NCBI GenBank assembly: GCA_016169945.1
Contig: JADLSH010000379.1
Location: 3,066,001 to 3,130,000, forward strand
Direction: 5' to 3'
Origin: Trachythela sp. YZ-2020
Lineage: Eukaryota > Cnidaria > Anthozoa > Malacalcyonacea > Clavulariidae
DNA length: 64,000 nt
Of the stretch, positions 9,601-21,480 are shown in pieces (positions within the stretch are counted from its first letter, which is position 1; every line of letters starts with the position of its first letter). The translations under genes were made by a program, and so were the position numbers. The notes under the pieces were generated by a model. The model worked only from the letters and a program-made list of their open reading frames with translations, was not told the DNA's origin and ran no database searches.

Positions 9601-10280
9601 AATATAAGTAAACTATTAAACATGGTCGAACGCAAGAGCGAATGTCGATTCCTACAAAGCTACAGAATACATTCTGCCCGTTTTTAGACGAAGACGCATT
9701 GCTCGCATTGGCAAAAGACTTGTTCATTTAATATTACATATTGGCGATGTAAACAAATGACCACATCACAAATGGCAAATTGCATTTGTGCGAATGTATT
9801 ATCTATGGCGCGCGTATTATAGGGGCCCGATGGTTTTTTTGTTCTGCTAAAAAAATATTCTGATGCGAATGTCAACCCCACAAACATTAGTGTCAAATGC
9901 CCCAAGGTGGCCCGGGTGGGTGGTACGCCTGCACTTGATAGATGCATAAATGATGAAAAAATCTTCCCATTTTGCACCCAATTTCAATAGCTCATGTTAA
10001 AGTTTGCTTAATATATTCACTGGCGCATTCCTGTGGTCTGAACATGCTAATTATGCCTTTGAAATATAGATCATTAATCATAATTTGATATTAATTTCGC
10101 TACGATAGCCAATAATTAATGTAAAACGCAACAATTTCATTGTCCAAAGACGTTTTCATGGCGGCATATAGCTGGTTAGGATTTTCCTGGAGCCGGCGGC
10201 TCTACGATGTAGCAAAACTAAAACTACCTTATTTATGCTGGATAGCTCTATCTGTTCAAAAGTGTTCACAGGGGCGAAAC
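9601..10280. other. No gene seen
   Basis: The minus-strand frame 9684-9977 has no recognisable motif, and the region holds no clear repeat. It is treated as non-coding. Confidence 0.35.
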
Positions 10281-10288
10281 GTCGGTAT

Positions 10289-10365
10289 TGCAACTGGAGT
10301 GGCCGAGTGGGTTAGCTTCTTTTGACCGACAAAAAGGTCGTGGCTCAAGTGGAGCCCGACCGACG
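10289..10365 (+). repeat. Possible tRNA-Ser/Leu-derived SINE head
   Basis: It contains gagtggccgagtgggttagc, matching the D-arm and A-box style of class II (Ser/Leu) tRNAs. The expected B box is degraded (gtggctcaagtgg). No acceptor pairing is evident. Treated as a decayed tRNA-derived repeat. Confidence 0.4.
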
Positions 10366-10834
10366 AACTAAAAAATGGCGTCAGGCTATGGCCTATTTGA
10401 ACAATTGAACAGTAATTTCAGTCTATTTAATCCAAAAGAAAACATTTAACACAACCGATTACTTTAAAATATGTTGCATTTTACACTTTTGAATGACTTA
10501 AAAAAGCACGCATGTCGTCTGTTTATTTCAACCAATGCAGACACTTCTACATTCTATATATATTGTCTGAGTTTTTCAGTTCTTCTTACCAGCCCATGCC
10601 TTAGTAAAGTGCTACATTAAAGGCGCTGCTGGACACGATGCGCGCTTCTTTTACCAGCTGTTAGAGTGGGAACAACGGCGGCGAAGGAGACTATATAGAT
10701 ATACAATAACATCAAGTCAATTTTCAACATTTGCCCAACGAAGTCGTATTGATTTACCCGAGAACACGAGGAAGACTGGAGGGATGTCACACCCCTCTAC
10801 ACCCCCCGGTAGTTTCGGCCAAGAGTGTTCACTT

Positions 10835-11035
10835 TTCCCCAGAGGTCCGGCAAGGACCATCTCTTATTGATCCAGTAGTATCCAGTGTTACCACAGGAGG
10901 AAACCCTAAACTAAACTGTATAAACTAATAGACAGGAGGAAGCCTAAACTAAACTAAACTAACTTTGTAAACTTTTTTCATCGGAGGTTCGGTAAAGACC
11001 CGATTCTTATATATTGGTCCAGCGTATTTGACAGT
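10835..11035 (-). repeat. R1 modular repeat, two partial copies in reverse
   Basis: Reverse-strand matches to the R1 unit: aggtccggcaaggaccatctc, then ttattgatccag, then cagtgttaccacaggagga, then aaccctaaactaaact. A second degraded copy runs 10930-11035 (ggaggaagcctaaactaaac, then ttcggtaaagacc). R1 is a non-coding dispersed unit of about 115 bp, best seen at 41605-41862. Confidence 0.65.
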
Positions 11036-11212
11036 ATGAAACCGGAATACTGGGAGAAAACCTGTGGTGTTTGGTAGAGTCAAACTGGTAGTACTTTTCT
11101 CACATGTGATTGAGCGAAATTATAATCACGCAAATACATATTGGAGAGTTGGACCGCACGGTGGTTATATTGCATGTATGTTGGTTTCTTCATGTAGTAA
11201 CATTTTACCAGT

Positions 11213-11340
11213 TAGGGCCTCTAGGGAGAACAGTTTAGAACTGATGGAGCTATCCAGGACATTTAAACAAGCTACAAGGTTATACTTATAGTTTAGTTTA
11301 GGTTTCTTCGGTATAGTAACAACGAACCAACAAGGGACGT
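11213..11340 (+). repeat. R1 modular repeat copy
   Basis: It contains ctctagggagaacagtttag, aactgatggagctatccag and tagtttagtttaggtttct in the same order as the 41.6-kb copies. A small insertion (caagctacaaggtta) is present in the middle. Confidence 0.7.
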
Positions 11341-11432
11341 GACTTTACTTGACCTCTATAAGCCTATAACATGGCAGGCAGTGTGGAGTGAGATGCCCAA
11401 AACTTAGAATATCTACCCTCATACCACACACT

Positions 11433-11530
11433 GGCACTCTGTAGCTCCGCATTGGTCAGAGCCACAGCTAGTCAGAGCGCTGCACCGGAATCCCAGGACT
11501 GCAGGTTCAACTGATTCCTGCTAGAGGGCC
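11433..11530 (+). mobile_element. Degenerate copy of the tRNA-derived SINE
   Basis: It carries actctgtagctc, then cagagcgctgcaccggaatc, then gcaggttcaactgattcctg, the same tRNA-like domain as the array at 8790-9600. A duplication splits the D arm and an insertion splits the B box. An isolated, old copy. Confidence 0.7.
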
Positions 11531-12136
11531 ATTAGTGGCATTTTCCCCCACTGCTAAGATGGCGTATAAAATTATGAAAAATAAAAAAACACATTTACAA
11601 AAACTCTTCAACATTCAATTTGGAACTGATAGTGCTATCTATTCATGAAGTATAAATATAGAGTTAGTCTTTCGTTACGTATGTTTTCATTAACAAAACT
11701 ATACGAGCACGTTTCTAGATATTTAAGAACAACTGATGAAATACACCTCACGACAAAAATGGCTCCGGTCAGTCCGGATGCAAGGATACATTGAGCAAAC
11801 ATTTGGTATACACTTGCCGCGGCATGGATGATAAATCAATTCAGTTCAGAATATTGTGTAATTAACACTTGAAAGTTAACAAGCAAAAGGTTATTCCCTG
11901 TTTAACATCTTCTTACGAATTTCATGTACTGAACTACAAGGGTGTTGGAGTGTTGGATTGTGATAAAGTTGAACGTGACAAAGTTTAAAAATTGTATTAA
12001 ACTGTTTTACATAAAGTAAGTTGTATATTATAGTGTTATTTTATTGCTTGTTGTCTTAAGCATTCCATGCAGGAATGGTAACTTGGGGGTAAAAATACTG
12101 TTGAGACATTTGCTGAAAAGTTAATTCCTATAAGTC

Positions 12137-12195
12137 AGTCCCAACTGGGAATCGAATCCAAGGTCTCCGCGCCCTGACCAATGAGCTTTATATTA
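12137..12195 (-). repeat. tRNA-derived SINE head, second family
   Basis: On the minus strand it reads agctcattggtcag (A box) and ggattcgattccc (B box) with tRNA-like spacing. It differs from the 8.8-kb SINE in the anticodon region. No paired acceptor stem is evident. Confidence 0.55.
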
Positions 12196-12584
12196 AGAAA
12201 GATTGTATTATTGAGGATGGTAATTAATTTTTGGGTTATTTAACTCGATAATAGTTTTGGATATAGATTATAATTTGTGAATATAGATTCAGATGAAACG
12301 ATTATCAGATACAAGATCTTACATAACGGTACTGGAAATATGACAATGTATAGGAGGCCTTCCGTTAAGAATTCAATCTCGACCAATCCTTTTTTAGCTA
12401 TCTCTGTCACTCAGACACAGATTGCAGTTACACTATCGGCTTCATCTTTACTTTTGAATTCTATCATTATAATATTTTTTATCCGAAGGCCTCAGGCGAT
12501 CCATTCATATGAATGGAGTCAGTCAACGCTCTTCGAAAGTCGTGTAGGTGAATTTTATTTTTAAAAATTTCAGAAAAATGTATG

Positions 12585-12868
12585 TAGGCACTCTCCTTGT
12601 TAGGTCTAAAAATGTATATAAATTTTCGTTCGAGTATTCCATCTACAAACACCTTCTACTATTAGTCCTATTGAACGAGATGCCGAGAAAAAATCTTGAT
12701 ATTTACCCATACCTAATACTGGCATCACTGCGCTGCACCGGAATCGCAGGGCCGCAAGTTCAATTCCTGCCAGAGGGCCTAAGTTGCATTTTTCGTAACT
12801 GCTCCTGGCTAGGTCTAAAATGAATATAAATTTTCGTTCGAGTATTCCATCTACAAACACCTTCTACA
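12585..12868 (+). mobile_element. SINE (tRNA-derived), fused partial copies
   Basis: A SINE tail (ttaggtctaaaaatgtatat, then tcgagtattccatctac, then gagatgccgagaaaaaatct) at 12595-12700 runs into a unit start (tgatatttaccc). A 5'-deleted tRNA domain (gcgctgcaccggaatcgcag, then aagttcaattcctg) follows at 12729-12776, and a second tail follows to 12868. The same tail-to-head junction as in the 8.8-kb array shows this was once a tandem dimer. Confidence 0.8.
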
Positions 12869-12980
12869 TGTAGACACTAAGCCGATAGTAAATTGAATTG
12901 GGAGGAACGTCTTTCCATTAGAAATTAGCGCTTTTCTCTTTGTCCTTTCGTTCACTTTGGGTAAAATATTTGTCCCCACG

Positions 12981-13335
12981 CAGGGATTATTCTAAGGTGC
13001 ATGCAGTGATAACCAATTTGTGCAGTGATAAATGAGATTTGTGCAGTGATAAATGAGATTATGTGCAGTGATAAAATGCGATATGTGAAAATGTGTATAT
13101 TTTGCATGAAATAGAATATGCAGAATGCAGATTTGGGCTCATTAGCGGTGATTTTGGCTCATTTGCCTGCATATAATTAGTGATATGCATGGCGTAAACT
13201 TTAAGTTGCAGAATCAGAGTACATGCACTCATGCAGGGCAGTCAGAACGTTTTCTAAAATGTCGCTAAATTTATATAAATTTTATCATTTTTCGCGCTTT
13301 TGTGCAGTGATAAAATTTCCTTAGAATAATCCCTG
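12981..13335. mobile_element. MITE with perfect 17-bp inverted ends
   Basis: Termini cagggattattctaagg and ccttagaataatccctg are perfect inverse complements. The interior holds direct repeats of gtgcagtgataa, one next to each end and several inside near 13020-13075. Non-coding, about 355 bp. Its outer sequence resembles the block beginning at 23820 (cagggcctattctaag). Confidence 0.85.
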
Positions 13336-13589
13336 TCAGCCCCACGTGCCCTCCCCGAAGACCCTAGCTCCCACTTTTTGAATATATTGCAAGCTATATA
13401 AGCCTACATATATTTGAAACAAATGGCAGTGAAAAGGCTGCTTCAGGCTATTTAGCAAAAACTGCATGTATATATATTGATGAAACTGCTGATTTGAAAT
13501 GTCTTTGGATTAATGATATAGTGTGCTCCTTGAAATACGAAATTTCGAGTCCAATTGTGACGAAAAGAACTTGCGTGAAGGGTCCACAA

Positions 13590-13768
13590 TACAGGGTGTC
13601 TCAAAAAACCGCTACCCTTAGAAATTAGAGGCTTTAGAAATTTCGCTTTGTCTGGCCTATTTGCATGCAATTAGAAGCAAATAAGCAATTTTAAATTCCC
13701 AAGTGTTTAGAGGCTTTTTCTAAAGCCTCTAATTTCTAAGGGTAGCGGTCTCTTTGAGACACCCTGTA
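13590..13768. mobile_element. Tc1/mariner-type MITE
   Basis: The element is bounded by TA dinucleotides, followed by arms of about 50 bp that match except for a short indel. The left arm begins cagggtgtctcaaaaaaccg. The right arm ends gagacaccctg. The TA target duplication and CAGGGTGT terminus fit the IS630/Tc1/mariner superfamily. No transposase is present; the interior spacer is about 80 bp. Near-identity of the arms suggests a recent element. Confidence 0.88.
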
Positions 13769-14040
13769 TATAGGTTAATCCAATAAGAACAATAGATTTC
13801 AGCTTAAAGCTCGTACCTCATTTTTATCCCACTCGTTATTCGTGACTGCTCTTCAGGTGTTAATGCATCTCCTAGATCATTTTGATTACTCCTATTCTCA
13901 TTATCAATGTGTTAATTAAATATCCATACATCAGAGTTTCAAAAACGTATGCGGGCACAACCCGCGAGGAAGGTTTACTGTCATTGAGGAACTGTGGTTG
14001 AGAGTGAAACACTGAATAAAACATCGCAAAGCAGTAAGTG

Positions 14041-14165
14041 CACTAGACTAGTCATGCTAGTATTAGTAGCAACAGTCACACTAGCAGTACTCCAATGGCC
14101 AACTGGCAAAGCTACCCAGGCAAAAGCGTGCATGTCCGAAAATTTCCAATTTTGAGAAAGATTGG
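14041..14165 (-). pseudogene. LINE-derived fragment related to 3595-3835
   Basis: The minus strand matches the 3' half of the fragment at 3.7 kb (gacatgca, then tgggtagctttgccagttgg, then ccatt, then agtactgctagt). No intact domain remains. It marks a shared dispersed LINE family. Confidence 0.5.
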
Positions 14166-17100
14166 GAAAACCCACAATCCTACCCGGAGAATTGTTGAAA
14201 ACATTTTGAAACTCTGATATACATTTGATCATATCAAATGAAATGACGTGATGAGCACATGTTCATCAGGTTTTATCTTTAACATTACTCATTAGCAAGT
14301 CAACCGGAATATACGCGTATACACTTCCCTGCGGCTGTATACGTGACTAAAAAGGACTTATAAAAGAACAGTTTTGTGGTTTGGCAAACAAAGTAAGGCA
14401 GTGAGCGTGGGTTTGAAGAAAGGGGTTTTGCGTGAAACACACGTGTTGACTGAGTGTTCTTTCTTCAGTAAAAAATCAGTTTATACCCTTCAGACTTCTT
14501 GCTTGTCTGCCTTCCTGTGTCACTGGCTTACATGATACAACAGCTACACATAGTGACTGTATTGATGCCATTCATTTTACTGGTGAAATCTTACCTCACC
14601 ATGCATGGTTGTAGAATACGTCAAGTCTGTATAAGTAATTTTACAAAGTATACACTTTCTAAAAAAATATACTTTGTGTTCTTTTCGAAATCAATGAAAT
14701 CTCAAAATAATGAAGTTTATGGCAAATTTAGCAAAAAGGACTGACTATATATAGCTCCGCTTTCGAACATTCTCTTATATTTCAAATTAAGGGATATAAT
14801 TCCGCTTGCATTTATATTTTTGCATCTTAATTAAGGCTTTGTATTTTGCAGTCTCTGTTCTAGAAAAACTGGGATATATACTGATACTGTCAAAATTGAT
14901 TCGACTGACATTCACACGTGGGCAGATAATCGCATCAGATCAAAATCTAAATCTAACATTTTTGCACGTGTTCGCTGCTAATTTAGCTATCAGTGCCATA
15001 TCAGAATTTCGTAGAAGAGAAGTTCATTGAATTTGCCATTATTATAGTCACTCCGCCACTGATAAATTTATCATGTACCATTTTGATGGACAATCTTACA
15101 TTTACATTTGCAATGTTCAAGTGCTGTGCACTTTCATTGGAGGACGAATATTCTGGGGCTAAGTAGCATATGGAACAATTCTGTGTGGATAGCATATTAT
15201 TTCATTAGTCATTACAAAAACAGGTTATCGGCGTTCCCGAAAATAACTAGGAACACTTTTCATTATTTCATCATTTGCTCAGGAAATGCATGTTCCTTCA
15301 CCAAATTGCAGAAATTTTGGTTTATTGATGTATAAATAATCGGTCCATATTATACGTATTATATTTATATATATATGTGTTGCATAAATTATGAGCGTGT
15401 TTTGGTTCGCGAAATGCCGAAAAGTGCTCGATATCATATAAATAGAGCAAATATATAGGTGAGTTCTTAATTGCATGAAACAGGCTGTAGTGGATACCTT
15501 GAGGTAAGCGAAAACTATATTACATAAATTATATGATTAGAATGTTCAATGAAGCTTACTGCAGTGTCTACGTATGATTTGTGCTAACAAGGTAGAGCAG
15601 TTTTTGACTTATAAAATCATTAAAATGAACATAAGAAGCATTTTTAGAAGATTTAGTCGACTATTGCTTAATTTATTTTCAATTATTTTACATTAATTAT
15701 TTAAATGCATGGAAGAGGAAATTGGCGAACCCTCTAATTTAGGCGTGGCCATTGGGGCAATTGAAAGACAATAGAACTCCTTCGAAACTGAAGCAACGAC
15801 AAGGACTTTTAAACGAAATTGAACAGTATATACAAGAGCACAACGTGTTGTACCACGTTTTACACTAAGATACAAGGACGTTTGTGCTTGACGAAGTCAG
15901 GTCAATCATTTGGTTAAATACACCTGTAATATAGACATTGTTGGAGTGAATCGGTAAATGAATGCTTTATACAACATGGATTAAAACGAATCGAAGACAT
16001 ATATTGACTGTTCATAAGAAATGTAGCATTGTTAAAAATATTATTGCCTAGCAGATAATTTTGAAAATTATTTAAAATGTATATACAAAGGAATTTTAAT
16101 TATAGTACTCCAAACATTTTTTGAAAGCCAAACTATATAATTATATGGAAATAATATAGACATGATATTTTAATATTATTTCCAAATTATTTTCATAGTA
16201 TGAAAATGGAAATTAGTGTTGAATTAGTATAATAAAAATATTCCCAGTGAAAGAAGCATTGGGTGTGACACGACCCCCCCCCCCATAATATTGATAGTGG
16301 TCGCATGTTTGTGCACCTTCACGCTCAGTAAACACATTGTTCTCTTAGCATAATGAAGGAAGCAGCCAATAAAATCCGTGCAGCTGAATATTAACATTTG
16401 TAAAACAAAGAAAACGTGCACTCTCAGTACACCCTCAACATCAACCCACGCAAATGGCTATAAACTTTCAAGTTTGCCGCGTTTCCAGACACTGTATTGT
16501 AGGGACTATATGTTGAAACCAAAGCGGAAAGCGACCGGTAAATTTAAAAATTTCAAACAACCACAGAGCCGTCGGCAGCAATTTGCTCATCCAGGATTGT
16601 ACTTAATAAAGTTCATACTTTAGCTATTTCGTGCAGAGCAAACTACAATCAACTCATCTCTAATAGTTTGTCTTTACTTTCACATTGTGTATACATCCAA
16701 AGGAAGAAAACCAATTCACTGACGCTTGTAATTGTATACGGAGCAAATCTTATTTCAAAACTTGGGCATGAGGTTGTAAACAGTTAAAAGTGCGTTAATT
16801 TAAAAATCTCGAATTCTTAGGTGTAAAAACTTCACAATTTTTAATTAAATATTCTCATTGTAGGTTACCCCCTCATTGTAGAATTTTAAATAACAATTTG
16901 CTAAACAAAAATGCCGACGGACTAGTAACGTTGTGCGTTCGCTGAGGCTTAGCAACTAACAACGCTTTTTTTTAGTTTAGTTGTTTTTAGCAAAAGCCCA
17001 CCCAATTCTCTTAGTTGCCAATAACACAATGACGTCACCCATAGAAGCGGTTCTTTGACAAACACGTGCAAAAGGAGGATTAAATAAAAAATATTGGACG

Positions 17101-18860
17101 TTTTTGGAAGAATATGAACCAAAACAATTGATTTTCATTCGAATAATAACCAAATGAAAGCAAGATGTCAAATAGGAATTTTGTGACAACCGGTTAATGT
17201 TTTGAACCTGCTAAGGTCTCCAGACTGTAAAATCTTTCTCTAATTAGAATAAGATAATGTTCGAACAGCAAAAAAATGCACATTCAATTAGAGAGCTGCT
17301 CTGCACATAAAAGACAATGCTCGTTCCCTCTTTGGCCATGCAGCGTATATTCATTTTGCATGATGCCTGTTGATCAAATCCTGTCAACCTTGAATTTGAA
17401 TTTTTGTGACATATAATTTGTGGATTATCGTATTGTTCCAGTTAATATATATTGTACGAATTTGAGCTAGTGAAAAAGAATTGCTGGCGATATTTCGAGA
17501 ACGACGTTTCGATGTTTGTGAAATAAATTAATATCGCTACAGCATTTGTCTCAACATAAATTTCCAAAAATATATTTCAATTAAAAACAATTCAATTAAA
17601 TTTAGAGACTAACAGTAAAAATTATCACCTTGAAATGTGTGTATATCTCTTGGTTATCAAAATGATGAAACCTATATAACTAGTTAAGGGAATTAAGAGA
17701 AAACATGAAAATATTGAAAGAAAATATGCAAAAGGAAGCAACGACATTAAAAGCAACCAAAAAAAAGGGAAGGCACATGAATTTAGAGAATGGATAAATT
17801 AACAAACGTATATGGAAAATAGGATAAAGAAAAACGACGAGGCAATTATGCAACGACTGAGTAAAATAGTGAAAAACATCCTGCAGTTAGAAAAGAAATT
17901 GAATTTAAGAAATTACACAAAGATAACTTTTTTAAAACATGCAACATATATTCTATTCCTGTTCTCCAACTTTATTACTATTTTAAAACAATACTTATTA
18001 TGAATGCAATATTACCAATACGGCTCAATGGCTTAATTGATAGAGCAGGGGGTATATTTGATAGCGCTTGTGTATTACTGCTAATTATCGACACATTTTA
18101 CTCAGTGGTGTCTGTCTTAAGATGTCTATAATCTTGTAGACAATCAAAGAGACAAAGGGCTATGGAGTTTTAAGACGGCATTGTGCGCAAAATTACACAT
18201 GCTTTTATCATATAATCAGTACGATAAATCCATGCTCACGTGTTGAATTTTTTCTTGTTGTTCGAAAAGAGAATAAATTATACAAGCTATGCCAAATAAA
18301 AGGGCATTTGATATAATTCTAACAGAACACATTGTGCGAGAGAGGTGTTAAAATTTCACTCCTAAAATTCCTGAAACTGTGAGGTTGGAAAAGGCACTCA
18401 GTGGAGAAGAGAATTGAAGTTCCTTTTTACAAATTGCAAAGTCACCAAGAATCTACATCAAATCAGCTGGGTTAATACCAGATTTAGAGGGCTCTAGCCT
18501 CCAAGCTTTATAAAGTTTAATTTATCTGCTGTATTTTGCTGGACTTCAAGTTAATTCGTATGTTTTCATCAGCTAAGTAAGTAATTTAGAAGATTTTAAA
18601 ACACGTTTCACTGCGTCAGAACATGATATACGAATCAAACAAAATCAGTTTATAAGTTAGAGTACATTTTGTAGACTAGCTTTCTAAAGAAAAATTTGTA
18701 ATTGTTTCTTGATCTATAACTTGGTTAGAAAAGATTTTTCGTTCAAGGAAATTGACTTTTTAATGTCCAAAGCTTTTGAGAAAGGTGTTCAGTTCTTCAC
18801 AAACTTATAACTCGGCGATAAAACAATTTTTATTAATATATGAGGAATTAAAGCATGTAA
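14166..18860. other. Long AT-rich stretch without a recognisable gene
   Basis: Open frames here (for example 14499-14744, 14806-15030, 16378-16623, 16977-17189, 17812-18003) are short, AT-driven and lack recognisable domains. A run of C lies near 16273-16283. A block at 16190-16240 (catagtatgaaaatgg, then gaattagtataat) recurs at 21286-21330, marking another dispersed repeat. No convincing exon, tRNA or tandem array was found. Confidence 0.4.
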
Positions 18861-18861
18861 A

Positions 18862-19035
18862 GTCCTGGGCAAGCGGGGATGAGAATTGATGAGTTTTCTC
18901 AACACTCATGTCCCGGTCAAACGAGAACAAGAGTTGCATGAGAGTTGACTGGATATTATACCACGCGTATACCGGTCAAACGAGGGAAAGCTCTAGCTTA
19001 TCAAAATTTGAACCACCTCAAAGTTGATGAGACGG
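18862..19035 (+). mobile_element. MITE family C, copy 1 (partial)
   Basis: It shares cggtcaaacgagaacaagag, then ttgcatgagagttgactgga, then caaacgagggaaag with the copy at 43385-43680, in the same orientation. The family is rich in tgatgagag and gtcaaacgag motifs in both orientations. The right end is truncated. Confidence 0.75.
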
Positions 19036-19199
19036 TTGTACATTTAAACTTTTACACTGGCTTGAATGTTTTCGTGTTTACATTATATAAAATTCATAAA
19101 AAGATATGAAGTAAGATTAGTGCATTGCCAATTCAAATGTTTACCCTCTTAATTCAAGATATTATATTTTCAGTAGAAGGTGTTAATAGATGGAATAAT

Positions 19200-19320
19200 C
19201 GAACGGAAATTTATATACATTTTTTAGACCAATTTACATACATTTTTTAGACCTTCGAGTATTCCATCTACTACCTTCTACTATTAATCCAATCGAACGA
19301 GATGCCGAGAATAATATTTT
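19200..19320 (+). mobile_element. SINE tail fragment
   Basis: It contains a duplicated acattttttagacc, then ttcgagtattccatctac, then cgaacgagatgccgagaa, identical in order to the SINE tails at 12.6 kb. No tRNA-like head is present, so this is a 5'-truncated copy. Confidence 0.7.
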
Positions 19321-19467
19321 TATTATATTTTCAAACTATTTTATTTTATTTTCATGAATCTTGAATTTTTCAGTCGAATGGAAAATTTGTTTCGGTGTCA
19401 AACATTTTAAACAGTCTTGATAATTGAAGAATAATCCTGCACTCTTCGCAAAGGGGCTAAAAGGTAT

Positions 19468-19714
19468 ACAGCTATTTCAATTAAGCATGACCGCTAAATG
19501 AATGATGGGAATAATCATAGTTTTAAAATAAGTTTAACACATCAGTAGCCTCGTGGGAATACAAATATAGTATCTCAGTAGCCATTTGTATTCACGAGGC
19601 TACTGATGTGTTAAACTTATTTAAAACTATGATTATTTCCATCATTCATTTAGCGCTCATATGCATATTGTACATTTGACTATTGTCTGTGACAACCTGA
19701 ATTGAAATAGCTGT
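19468..19714. repeat. Foldback element with ~75-bp arms plus an interrupted outer arm
   Basis: The inner arms (19490-19567 and 19585-19656) are nearly perfect inverse complements: gctaaatgaatgatggg at the left and its inverse ending catttagcgc at the right, with an 18-bp loop. The outer acagctatttcaatt (19468-19482) is matched by aattgaaatagctgt at 19700-19714. About 34 unpaired bases have entered between the inner and outer arms on the right side. No terminal duplication or transposase seen. Confidence 0.85.
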
Positions 19715-19974
19715 AGAAGACATATATTCAGCCGTCTTCTTGTTTCAATGAAGCTCGTTTCAGAATTATTTTCATTTCGATGACCCGAGAATACATTTGG
19801 AATGCCGAACATGTAAAAGAGAGTCAGATCTGACAAATCATGGTTTACCAAAACAGGCCTTGAACGCATTCCGGACGCGCTTGAAACGCAAATTGAACGC
19901 AGAAATATAGTTATATTAGTAGGTTATCCTTGAGCAGTACTCATGTATATATTTTTACTCTTTCAACGTTTTAG

Positions 19975-20086
19975 ACTCCCGTTCCATCTAGCCGATACAA
20001 CAGTGTTGGACGGTGATGCTCTCTGGCTTCCCACACAAGACACATTTTTGTTGGAGAAAACGGACACAGCCTGTCGTGAAGAAAAG
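19975..20086 (+). CDS. Exon-like block, unidentified product
   Basis: A 112-bp stretch less AT-rich than its surroundings is open in one frame (roughly LADTTVLDGDALWLP, then TQDTFLLEKTDTACREE). It is bounded by a pyrimidine-rich tract ending ttttag (acceptor, 19969-19974) and by gaaaag followed by gttagt (donor from 20087). The protein is not recognised and no partner exon was found within the window. It may be a lone exon of a gene spread over large introns, a captured gene fragment, or chance. There is no evidence that it belongs to Otx. Confidence 0.3.
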
Positions 20087-20689
20087 GTTAGTGGAGCTAA
20101 ATATTCATTATATTTATGCTCGTTCGCGTTTTCCCATTTTTACATTCGGCTTAGTTTTCGATTTTTGCAGGTGATTTTTGTAAAAAGATTTTCAAATTAG
20201 TTTGTTTATTTGGGAAACAACACGCTTCTTCATTTCGCGAAGATTTGGATCCATAAGCCTGGATCGTCATGAAATTTTTTTTTGAAATCCATACGGCTGT
20301 GGAATCAGTGGAAATGGAGACCTTAAGATTTACGTATATGTTTACGATTACGTCGAACCGCAAACCGCTAGCGATCACGTGACTAGACTCCTGCGGTCGA
20401 ATTTGCGGTAAATTTTCAGGTTTTCAACGTGTAGAAATTGTTTTCGCGTATGAATAATCCCTCAGGATCTTTTCCGAAAATATCAAACTATATTTTAGTA
20501 TCGCTAGAATAAATGTTTAAAACATTATCTTAGCTTCATATTGCACTTATTTTGAAACACGAAAAACGAAAAACTAAGCTTGGAAAAAACTATAAAGCAC
20601 AGCTTTCAAAAAAAGATACTCAAAAACATCTCAGAGCAGTGTACTTCAATCTTAATCTCCTCAAAATGTATTACCTCTGATGTCTAACC

Positions 20690-20712
20690 TCAAACTGCAG
20701 TTTGAGGTTTGA
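20690..20712. repeat. Short perfect palindrome
   Basis: cctcaaactg followed by cagtttgagg forms a gapless 20-bp palindrome. No associated gene; possibly a remnant of a foldback element. Confidence 0.6.
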
Positions 20713-21017
20713 AGTAAAAATTTTAAACCTCAATCTTAAGGTCTCTAATAATAAGGAGATGCTATTTTCATAGTATTCCTTTACTATATCCATACACTGA
20801 TCTGGAAATAATACTGGAGTTAGTATATATTGTGTTATGAAGCCGGAAGACAGCCATTATTAAGGGACAAACTGACAACATTTTTAGTTTGTAACGGTAG
20901 AAATTTAATTTATTGCTTGAAATTTATTTGATGCTTCATTCATATGTTAAAATAATGTTAGTAGTAATCTGGTATTTTTAACTGTTTCATTTTCTGCACC
21001 AGTGAACAATAGGTTGC

Positions 21018-21270
21018 GCTATCCAGTCTACTTTTCAGATCAGTGACTGAAACTAGGTTCGCTATCCAGTCTACTTTTCAGATCAGTGACTGAAACTAGG
21101 TTCGCTATCCAGTCTACTTTTCAGATCAGTGACTGAAACTAGGTTCGCTATCCAGTCTACTTTTCAGATCAGTGACTGAAACTAGGTTCGCTATCCAGTC
21201 TACTTTTCAGATCAGTGACTGAAACTAGGTTCGCTATCCAGTCTACTTTTCAGATCAGTGACTGAAACTG
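21018..21270 (+). repeat. 43-bp satellite, six units
   Basis: Units begin gctatccagtctactttt at 21018, 21061, 21104, 21147, 21190 and 21233. Complete units appear identical, so amplification is recent. A single related diverged unit (actatccagtc, then ttttcagatcagtgg) occurs near 60618-60650. Confidence 0.93.
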
Positions 21271-21285
21271 TGTTTCCATAGTGTT

Positions 21286-21480
21286 TCCATAGTATGAAAA
21301 TGGTAATTCAAATAGCGTGGAATTAGTATAATTTCCATACTACAGTAATTGCCATTTTCATTCAATTTCTAACTAGGATCCATACTATTTCCTTAGTAAG
21401 GATTTTGAAAACAATTTCCAGTGATTTATATTATTTGCACTGATAGTAGAAGGTGATTGTAGATGGAATACTCGAACGAA
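21286..21480 (-). repeat. Dispersed repeat fragment and SINE-tail remnant
   Basis: 21286-21330 resembles 16190-16240. At 21445-21480, agtagaaggtg, then gtagatggaatactcgaacg is the inverse of the SINE tail found at 12.6 kb, marking a reverse-oriented truncated SINE. Confidence 0.6.

Noticed and set aside
9684..9977. 97-residue minus-strand open frame
   Set aside because: No domain, no splice context and no similarity I recognise.
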